The notes beneath the pieces are model-generated. The model searched no databases. It was not told the DNA's origin and saw only the letters and a program-made list of their open reading frames with translations. Positions 1 to 8,612 of a stretch of 64,000 nt of DNA are shown piece after piece. Source of the DNA: an uncultured Fibrobacter sp. (GTDB lineage Bacteria; Fibrobacterota; Fibrobacteria; Fibrobacterales; Fibrobacteraceae). Numbering within the stretch: the first letter of the stretch is position 1; every line of letters begins with the position of its first letter. The stretch lies in assembly GCF_947305105.1 (NCBI RefSeq), contig NZ_CAMZCS010000003.1, positions 62,001-126,000 of the forward strand, written 5' to 3'. The position numbers and the translations under genes were made by a program.

Positions 1-560
1 TGTTGAAATTCTCCCTGCTGAAAACGAGAACAATTATGATTACCTCTATCAAATCAAGAAGTATGCAGAGCAGTGTGGATTACTCTATTATTCTAAAGTC
101 ACATGGAAGAAGGGAAATTTTGTCAGTAACACGGGTCGCAAATCTAAAAATACTCAAGACGTGATGATTTTTTCGAAGGGTAAGGCTCGAAACCTTCGAA
201 TTGACGTGAAAAAGACAAAAGAAACTGGTGAAATCCACCATATGAGCGGAACTACGCAGATGCTTCCAACGATGTTCGATATTCCACCAGTTGGAAAGGG
301 CGACAAAATTCACCAAAGTGAACTGCCACTAACCTTGTGTGAAAAAATCCTTCAATTTGTGACAAAACAGGGTGAAATAGTGTTAGATTCCTTCGCTGGA
401 AGTGGAGTTGTGGGGGGATGCCGCATTAAATTTGAAACGAAATTGCATCCTGATAGAACATGCGCATCGGAATATTGTTAAAATTAGGGGTAGGCTTGCT
501 GGCAACCTTTTTTCAAAGAGATGTTCTGGCATGCGAAAACATGAATTAAACATCAAGTAA
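1..560 (+). pseudogene. Site-specific DNA methyltransferase (beta class), 3' end, frameshifted
   Basis: The 5' end lies outside the window. The open frame starting at base 2 reads a beta-class (N4/N6) methyltransferase C-terminus: a target-recognition-like stretch, then HQSELPLTLCEKIL and the SAM-binding motif I LDSFAGSGVVG. At a run of six G (412-417) the frame goes wrong and stops at 481. Reading on with one G removed restores a family-like ending (GDAALNLKRNCILIEHAHRNI) to a stop at 558-560, 15 bases before the next gene. A five-G tract would give an intact enzyme. This is therefore a single-base frameshift: a real mutation, a phase-variable tract or a sequencing error. The next gene is probably the cognate restriction enzyme. 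Confidence 0.8.
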
Positions 561-575
561 TAAAAGGGTTCGTAC

Positions 576-1295
576 ATGAAAGCAATTTCTCAGACCGAGC
601 AAGTTATTGCAGCGTTGGAAAAAGAAGGCGGGTTCGCGACTTTTAAACGGTTAAATGAAATTGTTGATTTTTCTAAATGGAAAACGAAAACTCCGGAAGC
701 TAGTGTTCGAAGAATTGTTCAAGACAGCGACCAAATTTTCAAGATTAGACCTGGTTTATGGGCTCTGGAAAAATATCGAAAGGAGGTCTTGTTACGTCTT
801 GATTTGAAAATTGGTGACAAAAAAAGTGAACAATCATTTGACCATGGATATTATCAGGGATTGTTGGTTGAAATAGGAAAGTTTAAGAAACTGACCACAT
901 ATGTTCCTGCACAGGATAAAAATCGCAAGTTTCTTGGGAAAAAGCTAGCGGAAGTTACTGATACTACCGATATTCCGCATTTTACCTATGACACGATTCT
1001 AAGAAAGGCCAAAACGGTTGATGTAATATGGTTCAATGAAAGAAATATGCCGTCGTTTTTTTATGAAGTAGAACATACAACTGATATAAAGAACTCTCTT
1101 TCCAAATTTTACGAATTGCAAGATTTTTCGGCGGAGTTCTTTATTGTTGCAGCGGCAACGAGAAAAAATGAGTTTGATGACAAATTGAATGCTTCTATTT
1201 TTAATTCCATAAAGGAACGAGTGAATTTTTTGGATTATGACAAAGTCGTTAAACGACATGAGGGTTTGACGATCGCTAAAAATGCGTCTTGGTAA
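576..1295 (+). CDS. Putative restriction endonuclease with N-terminal winged helix
   Basis: 239 aa. Residues 1-65 resemble a winged-helix/HARE-like DNA-binding module (FATFKRLNEIV, then TPEASVRRIVQ and a terminal PGLWAL). The C-terminal half has a PD-(D/E)XK-like pattern: VDVIWF (about 148-153) followed by YEVEHT (about 163-168), with hydrophobic strands around both acidic groups. It starts 15 bases after the methyltransferase ending with an AAAAGGG ribosome site, so the two look like a restriction-modification operon. Assignment as the cognate nuclease is inferred from context and the weak catalytic pattern; the exact type and target are unknown. If the methyltransferase is really broken, this nuclease must be inactive, silent or protected by another methylase. 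Confidence 0.55.
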   Translation: MKAISQTEQVIAALEKEGGFATFKRLNEIVDFSKWKTKTPEASVRRIVQDSDQIFKIRPGLWALEKYRKEVLLRLDLKIGDKKSEQSFDHGYYQGLLVEIGKFKKLTTYVPAQDKNRKFLGKKLAEVTDTTDIPHFTYDTILRKAKTVDVIWFNERNMPSFFYEVEHTTDIKNSLSKFYELQDFSAEFFIVAAATRKNEFDDKLNASIFNSIKERVNFLDYDKVVKRHEGLTIAKNASW

Positions 1296-1432
1296 TTTTA
1301 TAAAATCAATATGCGAATCTATTTTCGAAAAGTTTGAATTGCCGACGCTATCGTAATTACAGGGAAACTTATGCTTTCCTTATATTAACGTAAGCTTTTA
1401 GGTTATTGGGAGTGGATTGTTGTACAGCTATA

Positions 1433-2074
1433 TTATAGCTTTTTCAAAATAACTTGGAGCTGCTGCCAGTAATCTTCTAGTTTTGGACTTGCTGCAGAGA
1501 AATGAGGTAGATAATAAACACGATAGCCTTCTTTTTCCAAGGTGTTTCGTAAAAATCGCTCACAATCCCTTCCAAGGGCGATCAGTATAGGCTTTTTTTT
1601 ATTATCAAGAATACTAAGTTCTTCTTTTAGTTTCTCTATGTTACTTTCTAGCTTTTGCGGGTTGTTTTTTAGAATGCTTTTAAGTTTTTTTGCATCTTTT
1701 GTGGGAATATCTTTTATAAGGTCTGTGATATAAGAACCTTTCGCGGTGCAAAAACTATTTTCATTGCGTTTCATAACGGCGAATCGAAGTTTATAGTCGC
1801 GCCCTTTACTATAGGATGAATGAAAGTTAATCCAACTATCTTGTTTTGCATGCCCGTTTTTCCCTTTATGATTGTCAGCTGCATTTAGAGCAATGAATAC
1901 AAAATCTGTTTTTATTTCTTCTATAAGAAGATTTTCATCCTTCGCCCAATTCATTGAGCCGACATTTTCTTTTGTAGATAGATTGTCAGAATTGGGCATA
2001 TCCCAAATTGCCCAGCTAGCGACTGCCCCGTATTCTTTTTTTAGTTCATTAAATTTATCTTCTTTAATGCTCAT
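1433..2074 (-). CDS. Uracil-DNA-glycosylase-superfamily-like protein
   Basis: 213 aa, cytoplasmic, alone on the minus strand inside the defence island. The pattern fits the UDG fold: FIALNAAD (60-67) where family members have GLNPG-like motif 1, WINFH (81-85), GSYITDLIK (113-121), a strand LIALGRD (164-170), and PHFSAA (190-195) where UDGs have the HPSP-like motif 2. A TATATT -10 sequence lies upstream (around 2125 on the minus strand). Motif 1 lacks the usual catalytic Asp/Asn arrangement, so activity on uracil is uncertain. Some UDG-fold proteins in defence islands act on modified phage bases; that role here is inference. Confidence 0.45.
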   Translation of the reverse strand: MSIKEDKFNELKKEYGAVASWAIWDMPNSDNLSTKENVGSMNWAKDENLLIEEIKTDFVFIALNAADNHKGKNGHAKQDSWINFHSSYSKGRDYKLRFAVMKRNENSFCTAKGSYITDLIKDIPTKDAKKLKSILKNNPQKLESNIEKLKEELSILDNKKKPILIALGRDCERFLRNTLEKEGYRVYYLPHFSAASPKLEDYWQQLQVILKKL

Positions 2075-2380
2075 GTCGACATCTGCTTTTTTTACAGAAT
2101 ATATAACAAAAGTAATGGGTTCTACGCTATTTGCAAAGTGATCTGCGTGTTATTTTTATAAAAGATGGGTTACTGACACATAATAATCTCTGGTGGTTTA
2201 AAATTTCGTTCAAAAATAGTGGTTTCGGATAATCGTAACAGCCGTATAAAACTCTAGCAATCATGCTGGGGCTTCTGGTACTTTGTGGGGCAAATTATAA
2301 AAAAAATGTGCACTATATAGCGTGGCTAAAAACTGCACTATTTATATGTTTGAAGAGAACAGCTTAAATGAATTAGTTAT
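2075..2380. promoter_or_regulatory. Divergent control region with GCACTAT direct repeats
   Basis: This 306-base gap separates the minus-strand UDG-like gene from the plus-strand XRE regulator. It holds two direct copies of GCACTAT (2310-2316 and 2335-2341) spaced 25 bases apart. The first extends into the near-palindrome CACTATATAGCG. They lie 40-70 bases before the regulator start, where an XRE/C-protein autoregulatory site would be expected. The regulator gene has no clear Shine-Dalgarno sequence. No small gene is seen. The operator role is inferred from position only. Confidence 0.35.
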
Positions 2381-2878
2381 ATGTCTCTTCAAAATAATAT
2401 TGGCAAAGCAATTCGCGCTCTACGTTCGCAGAAAGGCGTTTCGCAGGAAAAACTTGCTCTCGAAACAGGTGTTGGCCGACGCTATATGAGCGACATTGAG
2501 AACGGCCGCCGCAACGTCTCACTTGAAATTATTGAAAAACTCGCCAATTTCTTTGAATTAAGTCCGAGTGATTTTGTCAAGCGTATCGAAAATGCTGATT
2601 TCCCTCCTCTTACGATTGATTCTTTCAAGAAATATCTTTGCGAACATGGTTATGAGGATACCGTAGTCCTTGAAAAGCCTGATTACATGGAAGCCGTTGT
2701 TGGTGTTAGTGAAAATGGCCGTGTCATTTACGCATACGAAAAAATGGTTCGTTCACTGATGCTGTTTGACGGCATGAATTACGAAGAAGCTGCTGAATTC
2801 ATTGACTTCAACACTCTTGGGGCTTTACCTAGCATGGGCGAGAAAGCTCCGATTGTATTGATGGAAATTGAGGAGTAA
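2381..2878 (+). CDS. XRE-family transcriptional regulator, C-protein-like
   Basis: 165 aa. Residues 5-68 form a standard HTH_3 domain (IGKAIRALRSQKGVSQEKLA, then VGRRYMSDIENGRRNVSLEII). The remaining ~95 residues are a separate domain not recognised. The stop (2876-2878) lies only 4 bases before the McrB-like start, whose ribosome site overlaps this stop, so the genes are translationally linked. The order regulator, McrB-like, McrC-like matches LlaJI-type loci, where a small HTH protein controls restriction. It probably controls its own operon through the repeats upstream. Confidence 0.8.
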   Translation: MSLQNNIGKAIRALRSQKGVSQEKLALETGVGRRYMSDIENGRRNVSLEIIEKLANFFELSPSDFVKRIENADFPPLTIDSFKKYLCEHGYEDTVVLEKPDYMEAVVGVSENGRVIYAYEKMVRSLMLFDGMNYEEAAEFIDFNTLGALPSMGEKAPIVLMEIEE

Positions 2879-2882
2879 AAAT

Positions 2883-4820
2883 ATGGCACAACAATTAACG
2901 GATATCTTGACTTATTTTCTTGATAATTACATTCAAGGGAAAAAGGAAAAGAATGGAAAAGACGCTGCAGCGTGGAAAGCTATTCGTGACAGTGCTCCAG
3001 AGAAGGTATACGAAACAGGGCTGGTTGATGCAAAAAAATATTTGGTCAAAGGAAGCGTTGGAAAAGGTGTATGGGCCGATGTTCCTTGGTTAGGAGTTTT
3101 TAGAAAAGACATTACAACTAGCGCCCAAAACGGTGTATATATCGTTTATCTTCTTTCTTCAGACTCCAGTGCGATATACTTAACATTCAATCAGGGCGTT
3201 ACAAATCCAATAAAAAATGTTAACCCCTATTTGAAGGATGTTAAAGATGATGATCTAAAAAAAAGTAAAGGAAAGATTATCCAAGAAAACGTTGCGATTG
3301 TACGTAACAAAATTGACAAACGCATTTTTCAATCGGATGATGAAATACATCTCGCAGAGAAAGGTCTTGGAGAGCAATATGAGAAGGGAACCATTTTTTA
3401 TAAAAAATATGTTAAAGGTGGGTTGCCTTCTGAAGAGCAGCTTCAAAAAGATTTAAAAGAGATGCTTGAAATCTACGAAGAGTTCTATGAACAATTTTAT
3501 AAAAGCATTCCCGTCAAACAACAAGAAGAGGAAACAAAAATGGCCAACGAAAATATGAATATGATTTTCTTTGGAGCACCAGGAACGGGAAAATCATATA
3601 AAATTGACAGCAACCTTTTCAAAGACGAAAACGGAAATTCCCTTGGAAAGGGTATAAAGGCAATCCCAGACGCTCGCAAATTCCGCACAACGTTCCACCC
3701 AGATTACGATTATGTACAGTTTGTAGGCGCATACAAACCAAAAAAAGTCGAAAACATCGACAACGGATTGTTGACTAAGGAACAACTTGCGCAGAAGCTA
3801 TTTGAGGTCTTTCCTAATAATAGTGATGGAGAACTTGATAAAACGACTGCTATTACATTATTCGGCTTACAATACGCCAACTCCTTGAAAGATAAAAACA
3901 TGAAAGAAATCGTGAGACTTTCTAATATAGGAGCCGACCAATACAAAAGCGCATACCTGTCTGCAGCAACAAAAGCTCGATTAGAATTTTCAGATATTGA
4001 TGAGAAAATAACTTATTCCTTCGTTCCGCAGGTTTTCGCAAAGGCTTACGCTACCGCTTGGAAGCAGTATATCGCTGCGGGCAATGCTTCGACAACCGAG
4101 AACCAGGTCTATCTCGTCATCGAAGAAATCAACCGCGGGAACTGCGCCCAGATATTCGGCGATATTTTCCAGTTGCTTGACCGTGACATTAACGGATTTT
4201 CGCAATATCCGATTAACGCAGATTGTGATCTCGCAGATTGGCTAAAAAAAGACTCTGTCTTGAGCGAAAAGTCTGTTTGGGAGGCATACGAAACACTAAT
4301 CGGCGAAGGTCTGCTGAAGCTCCCACCCAACTTGAACATTCTCGCCACAATGAACACCAGCGACCAGTCGCTGTTCCCCATGGACAGCGCATTCAAGCGC
4401 CGCTTTGACTGGGAATATGTACCAATCAAATACGCAAAAGATGCTGATTGTGGAGATAATTGGAACGCCGACGAATTCAAAATTGACGTTAACGGCTCCG
4501 CATACATGTGGCTTGATTTCTTGAAGAATGTCAATGCCGATATTTACGACGCGACGCAGAGCGAAGACAAGCAAATGGGTGAATTTTTCATCAAGCCGAA
4601 GGATGATAAGACAATCAGGTTTGAAGACTTCCGCTCAAAGGTGCTTTTCTATCTTTGGGATTCTGTCTACAAGGATGAAACAGACCGGAAGAAAGTATTC
4701 TTCTTCGAATACAATGCAGAAATTACAAAGGTGACATTCCAGTCACTCTTCGGTAAAGATGCCGAAAGAATCGTGAAAAAGATTATGGAAAACTTGGGCG
4801 TTAAAGAAGTGAATGGCTAA
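2883..4820 (+). CDS. mcrB: McrB-like AAA+ NTPase with MrcB N-terminal domain
   Basis: 645 aa. The N-terminal ~110 residues match the MrcB_N (DUF3578) DNA-binding module. The AAA+ domain starts near residue 225 with Walker A GAPGTGKS (231-238), Walker B around residue 410 (LVIEEINRG) and the McrB-type sensor MNTSDQSLFPMDSAFKRRF (about 490-508). Members of this family hydrolyse GTP to move DNA into the partner nuclease. I chose the ATG at 2883 because AGGAG (2871-2875) stands 7 bases before it; an in-frame TTG at 2868 has no ribosome site. Together with the next gene it should form a McrBC- or LlaJI-type restriction complex. Confidence 0.85.
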   Translation: MAQQLTDILTYFLDNYIQGKKEKNGKDAAAWKAIRDSAPEKVYETGLVDAKKYLVKGSVGKGVWADVPWLGVFRKDITTSAQNGVYIVYLLSSDSSAIYLTFNQGVTNPIKNVNPYLKDVKDDDLKKSKGKIIQENVAIVRNKIDKRIFQSDDEIHLAEKGLGEQYEKGTIFYKKYVKGGLPSEEQLQKDLKEMLEIYEEFYEQFYKSIPVKQQEEETKMANENMNMIFFGAPGTGKSYKIDSNLFKDENGNSLGKGIKAIPDARKFRTTFHPDYDYVQFVGAYKPKKVENIDNGLLTKEQLAQKLFEVFPNNSDGELDKTTAITLFGLQYANSLKDKNMKEIVRLSNIGADQYKSAYLSAATKARLEFSDIDEKITYSFVPQVFAKAYATAWKQYIAAGNASTTENQVYLVIEEINRGNCAQIFGDIFQLLDRDINGFSQYPINADCDLADWLKKDSVLSEKSVWEAYETLIGEGLLKLPPNLNILATMNTSDQSLFPMDSAFKRRFDWEYVPIKYAKDADCGDNWNADEFKIDVNGSAYMWLDFLKNVNADIYDATQSEDKQMGEFFIKPKDDKTIRFEDFRSKVLFYLWDSVYKDETDRKKVFFFEYNAEITKVTFQSLFGKDAERIVKKIMENLGVKEVNG

Positions 4821-4837
4821 CGCCATTTGGTTGCTCC

Positions 4838-6886
4838 ATGATTTTCCTGTTCGAAGAATTTGCCTACGATGCCGATTACCTCAAGAGGGTTATCGGCTAT
4901 AAGGGCAATAGCGATTTCCAGAGCGAAAGCGGTTTCAACACGGAAACGACCGACAAGGGAGCCAAAATAAACGGAGTCGGTTACTGCTTCTTCAATGGGA
5001 ATCCTGTATTCGTGCTGCCTAAGGTTTTTCTTGATGGCGGCAAAACAAAAGCGTTCGGGGCTCCAATCGATTCCAAGGGTAAGGATATTTTTGGACAGAG
5101 CGATTCACCCATAAAGAACATTCAACGCAAGTTCCTCTCGTCCCTTTCGACATGGCTCTATTCTGCCATAGACAAATACCGTTCAGATAGCGACTTGGCA
5201 GGAGTCCGTTCCCCCGACCACATGGAACATTCCAAGTTCAAGGGGGATGCCCGCTACGCGACGCTACTCGATGTCATGAGCAGCATGGAACTGTTCTATA
5301 AAAAGAACAAGAACCTGTTCGTATTTGTCGCCAAGAACAAACATAGCGGAAACAACAAAATCAACTGGCAGCGGACTATCGCGAAAAAGGCCCCCTTCAT
5401 CCAGGACAATTCGCCAATCTATATGGAACTGGTGAACAAGAAGAAGGTCTTCGATTTGGACGACCGGCTGCTTGTCTTGTATTTCTCCGCGATGAAGTTC
5501 ATCCAGGACGAATTCGGGTTCGAAATGCCACAAAGCGAGTACTATGTCCCGCTTAAAAAGCAGGAATTCGCGCGTCTTTTAGAAAACGAGCGCGGTTTGC
5601 GCGAGCTTCGCCGCATCAAGTACAAGTATTTCGAAGACCGTCTGCTAAAGCTCTACAATATCATGGATGCGTTTTTCCGTTGGGGCGCCAGGTATACCAA
5701 TAAAGACGTAAAGGCGAAGGAATACCTGATTGCGAATTCGTTCAATAACGTATTCGAGACGATGATAGATAGCCTCATCAGCGACCAGGACGCAAAAACT
5801 AAGAAATTGAAGAACAACGAGGACGGCAAGATAATCGACCACCTGTACAAGGAAAAGTCCCTGATATTTGCCGACGGACACGAAAGCATTTGGCATATTG
5901 GCGACAGTAAGTACTATCAGGAAGATAATGACTTGTCGACAGAATCCGTTGCCAAGCAGTACACCTACGCCAAGAATATCGTCCAAAGCTTCTTCTCGCC
6001 AAAATTTATAAATGACGACAAGAAATACTATGGTTCGGGAGTCTATGAAGGTATCCGCTATAGGGACCCGTTAACGGAAGGTTATAGCGTCACGCCAAAC
6101 TTCTTTATACGCGGATTTGTCCCGGAATACGAAGGCGACGAACAATATGACGACCCGTATTTCTCGACGAAGGACGGATTGAGGGATCCCATCAAGTCCG
6201 ATGAAGACGACATGTGGGATAAGCGCAACCGTCATTTCCGAAATCGTCTTTTTGACCGCGACACGCTCCTACTGAAGGTGTACAACATTAACTTCTTGTA
6301 TGTGCTCAAGACGTACACTTCCAAACAATCGTCCCTGCGCGAAGATTTCAAGAAAAAGACGCGCAAAAGATTCCGCAAGGAATTCCTGGAATTGTTGGAT
6401 AAAAAATATGTATTCTATGCGGTATGGCCTAAAGAATCGGAGGTCGATTTTGTCAACGCCCATTTCCGCATGCTGGCCGGAAAAATCTTCAAGCCTACCG
6501 GCTTTAAATGTTTGATTTTGGCTTTGGAAAAAGAACCGCCGCAGACCGACAAAGAAAAAGAAGATTTAAATGAAATGTGGGGCAAAATAAAAGATAAATG
6601 TGATTGGTTCAATATTACACCAAAAGATATTTTCCCAAATGTACAAGATCTAGAAGAGGCCAAATTTGAAAAAGAAGATTGGCTCTTTGACGAACGAAAG
6701 TTTGGAATTTTTATTAAACGAAAAGTTTTTGAAAAAGCGGAAATAGGAAAAACATATCGTTTACCAGCAAATATGGGAGAATACAAACTGGTAGGCAGCG
6801 TGTTTGGCGACATTGATTTGGAACGAATAAAGAAGAATAAATCTCCACTAGACGAATATTACTTTTTGCCCTGCAAAGAAGTCTGA
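4838..6886 (+). CDS. McrC/LlaJI-type nuclease subunit
   Basis: 682 aa, 17 bases after the McrB-like stop. The N-terminal region has a LlaJI-like layout with many beta strands. The likely PD-(D/E)XK nuclease core lies in the middle (IGDSKYY, about residues 355-361, preceded by an acidic/hydrophobic strand near 340). Compared with McrC (about 350 aa) it is twice as long, which favours the LlaJI R2/DUF2357-type group over classical McrC. The first acidic catalytic residue was not fixed by eye. GC content falls in the last 300 bases, which are AT-rich compared with the preceding part of the gene. Confidence 0.65.
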   Translation: MIFLFEEFAYDADYLKRVIGYKGNSDFQSESGFNTETTDKGAKINGVGYCFFNGNPVFVLPKVFLDGGKTKAFGAPIDSKGKDIFGQSDSPIKNIQRKFLSSLSTWLYSAIDKYRSDSDLAGVRSPDHMEHSKFKGDARYATLLDVMSSMELFYKKNKNLFVFVAKNKHSGNNKINWQRTIAKKAPFIQDNSPIYMELVNKKKVFDLDDRLLVLYFSAMKFIQDEFGFEMPQSEYYVPLKKQEFARLLENERGLRELRRIKYKYFEDRLLKLYNIMDAFFRWGARYTNKDVKAKEYLIANSFNNVFETMIDSLISDQDAKTKKLKNNEDGKIIDHLYKEKSLIFADGHESIWHIGDSKYYQEDNDLSTESVAKQYTYAKNIVQSFFSPKFINDDKKYYGSGVYEGIRYRDPLTEGYSVTPNFFIRGFVPEYEGDEQYDDPYFSTKDGLRDPIKSDEDDMWDKRNRHFRNRLFDRDTLLLKVYNINFLYVLKTYTSKQSSLREDFKKKTRKRFRKEFLELLDKKYVFYAVWPKESEVDFVNAHFRMLAGKIFKPTGFKCLILALEKEPPQTDKEKEDLNEMWGKIKDKCDWFNITPKDIFPNVQDLEEAKFEKEDWLFDERKFGIFIKRKVFEKAEIGKTYRLPANMGEYKLVGSVFGDIDLERIKKNKSPLDEYYFLPCKEV

Positions 6887-7002
6887 CACTTCCTGGATCT
6901 GCAGTATTCCCAATATGTATGGAATCGTTCAGAAATTAAAGAAAAAATGATGCGCTTGTATGGGATTTCTCTTGCAAATTTACTTTTTTTATTCTAAATC
7001 CC

Positions 7003-7030
7003 TTGACATATCTGATTTCTTTTCTATATA
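7003..7030 (+). promoter_or_regulatory. Sigma70-type promoter of tRNA-like element
   Basis: TTGACA (7003-7008) is followed after 16 bases by TATATA (7025-7030). The predicted start falls at about 7037-7038, exactly where the tRNA-like element begins. It could also transcribe the HEPN gene at 7163. Confidence 0.6.
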
Positions 7031-7037
7031 TTGCGGC

Positions 7038-7116
7038 GGATCTCTAGTTCAATAAGGTGACGCCTTGCGTAGAACGCCACGAAAGTGGAAATCCCGGTTC
7101 GATTCCGGGGGGGTAA
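7038..7116 (+). tRNA. Degenerate class II tRNA-like element
   Basis: A perfect T arm is present: CCCGG (7093-7097), loop TTCGATT, CCGGG (7105-7109). Before it are a variable-arm hairpin CCAC-GAAA-GTGG (7077-7088) and a GCGT-AGA-ACGC hairpin where the anticodon arm should be. The 5' part gives U8-A9-like TA, a 3-bp D stem (GTT/GAC) and an AAGGT D loop. The acceptor pairs at only about 5 of 7 positions and is followed by AGCA instead of ACCA. The anticodon arm is too short. It is either a decayed tRNA-Ser/Leu, an attachment-site scar, or a tRNA mimic. A further imperfect hairpin (GGGGGGTAAAGCA pairing with TGTTTTACTCCCC) covers 7108-7146. Confidence 0.4.
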
Positions 7117-7162
7117 AGCATTGCAAGAAACAGTGTTTTACTCCCCTTAAATTGAGACGAAT

Positions 7163-7861
7163 ATGAGCGTGCAATATACGGATTTGTGCGAAAATTGCAG
7201 AAAAGCGGAATCTGTTTGGAAATTTTCCAAACGGATTTTTAATGATTGCCTAAAAAGGAATAAAATAGCAGAAGCCGAATGCCAAACAAAAGTTTTGGCG
7301 ATTTTGTATTGTACCATAGCGGAGTCCTATTATTTAAAAATTTTGTACACTCCGAATTCTTTGTCTGAATCCGAAATTCAAGAAGTAAAGGATACAACAA
7401 AGTTTCATGGTATTTCAAAAGGATGGGAAAAATGCTTGGATATTGCATTAAAAAAATGCCAAGCAGCACCGAAAGGCTCTCATATACCGAATGTAAAACA
7501 AACTGTTGAACGGCTTATTAAAGCATATATTTTGGACCCGTCATTAATTCGGAATAAATTTGCTCATGGACAATGGTCAAATGCATTAAATAGTGAGCAA
7601 ACAAAATTAAATTCTGAAGTGACAACAAAAATTCAAAAACTTGACGTGTCTGAAATAGAAAAATGTAAGTATGCTTTAACGAAACTTGCGCAAATAATGA
7701 CAGACATATTAGCTTCCCCAAATAAAGCGCATATGAGGGATTTCTGGAAACTCATATGTGAATTGGAAGAAGAACTAGATAAACGACGTGAATGGACATT
7801 TGTCTCAAAAAAGGAAAAGCTAAAAAAAATCCCAGCGCCATTAAAGTTGCGAAAACGTTAA
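7163..7861 (+). CDS. HEPN-type putative ribonuclease
   Basis: 232 aa, mainly alpha-helical. The segment LIRNKFAHGQW (about 133-143) contains RNKFAH, which fits the HEPN RNase motif R-X4-H. HEPN proteins of this kind are usually RNases acting in toxin or abortive-infection systems, some on tRNA. The gene starts 46 bases after the tRNA-like element and probably shares its promoter; no strong ribosome site is seen (only GAG). The last ~30 residues are very basic (KKEKLKKIPAPLKLRKR). No partner antitoxin gene adjoins it. The base composition is AT-rich compared with the core genes. Confidence 0.55.
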   Translation: MSVQYTDLCENCRKAESVWKFSKRIFNDCLKRNKIAEAECQTKVLAILYCTIAESYYLKILYTPNSLSESEIQEVKDTTKFHGISKGWEKCLDIALKKCQAAPKGSHIPNVKQTVERLIKAYILDPSLIRNKFAHGQWSNALNSEQTKLNSEVTTKIQKLDVSEIEKCKYALTKLAQIMTDILASPNKAHMRDFWKLICELEEELDKRREWTFVSKKEKLKKIPAPLKLRKR

Positions 7862-7894
7862 TAATGGCTGAAAGACAATGATTTTCCCGCATCC

Positions 7895-8046
7895 GCGTAG
7901 GGATAGTGACCCCTTGGGGCGGAGACGCGCTTGCGCGGCTCCGTTTTAACAGCGCTGCGGGCGGGCCGCCAGGGCCGACCGGAGCGCGTTAAAATATAGC
8001 CCGACCCAGCGGGAGCCGGGGAACGCCCGTAAAGGGGTTCGCGGGA
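7895..8046. other. GC-rich intergenic block, possible repeat element
   Basis: Between the AT-rich HEPN gene and the next lipoprotein lies about 150 bases of very GC-rich sequence with many short self-complementary runs (GGGATAGTGACCCC, GACGCGCTTGCGCGGC). No open frame is convincing. It resembles a dispersed intergenic element rather than a gene, but there is no second copy in the window. It ends directly at the stop codon of the minus-strand lipoprotein. Confidence 0.3.
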
Positions 8047-8047
8047 T

Positions 8048-8431
8048 TCACTTGGAAATCTGCATCAGCATCCGGTTTTCCTCATTCCCCCACTGGACCT
8101 GGTACGTGTCCCCATCAATCTGGTCCAGCATTATAAAGTTGTACATGTTCTGCGTCGGGAACAGGGCGTAGCGTCCTGCCTTCTGGCTCCTTTTCAGGGC
8201 CTTCGCGATGTTCCCCGGGTTCAGCGGCACTTCGAACCGGGTGTCGTTCCCTTTCACCGAGTACTGCACTTGCCAGATTCTGCCTGTCTCCGTGTCGAGC
8301 TTCAGGAACGTCCACATGTTCTGCGTCGGGTACAGCTTGTACCGGGCATCCGTCCCGAACACGGAATCCGAGCATGCCGCAAGGCCGAACATGCAAATAG
8401 GCAGGAACAACAGGGCGATCATCCTTTTCAT
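8048..8431 (-). CDS. Small lipoprotein with duplicated YPTQNM domain
   Basis: 127 aa. A lipoprotein signal (MKRMIALLFLPICMFGLAAC) ends in the lipobox LAAC. The mature part holds two similar units of about 45 residues: YKLYPTQNMWTFLKLD..WQVQYS and YALFPTQNMYNFIMLD..YQVQWG, so it arose by internal duplication. The start at 8431 is set by GGAGGT a few bases upstream; an upstream ATG would break the signal peptide. Likely anchored in the periplasm or outer membrane. Function unknown; the beta-rich repeats suggest a small binding module. Confidence 0.7.
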   Translation of the reverse strand: MKRMIALLFLPICMFGLAACSDSVFGTDARYKLYPTQNMWTFLKLDTETGRIWQVQYSVKGNDTRFEVPLNPGNIAKALKRSQKAGRYALFPTQNMYNFIMLDQIDGDTYQVQWGNEENRMLMQISK

Positions 8432-8578
8432 CGTACACCTCCGTCTTTTCGTGAACCGCGCCAACATGGCGGCCATCATAGTAAATATACGCCGATTCCA
8501 CTGTCAAATAATGACAAAACGAATTTAGCCCAAAAAGCGCCATATAGTTAGGCAAATTGCATTTTTTGCAAAATGCTT

Positions 8579-8606
8579 TTGGAAAGCAGCAATTTTTATG
8601 TATATT
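8579..8606 (+). promoter_or_regulatory. Promoter before structured RNA region
   Basis: TTGGAA (8579-8584), 16-base spacer, TATATT (8601-8606). A hairpin GCATTTT-TTGC-AAAATGC (8559-8576) followed by TTTT stands directly upstream. The predicted start is about 8613. Confidence 0.45.
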
Positions 8607-8612
8607 TACCCC

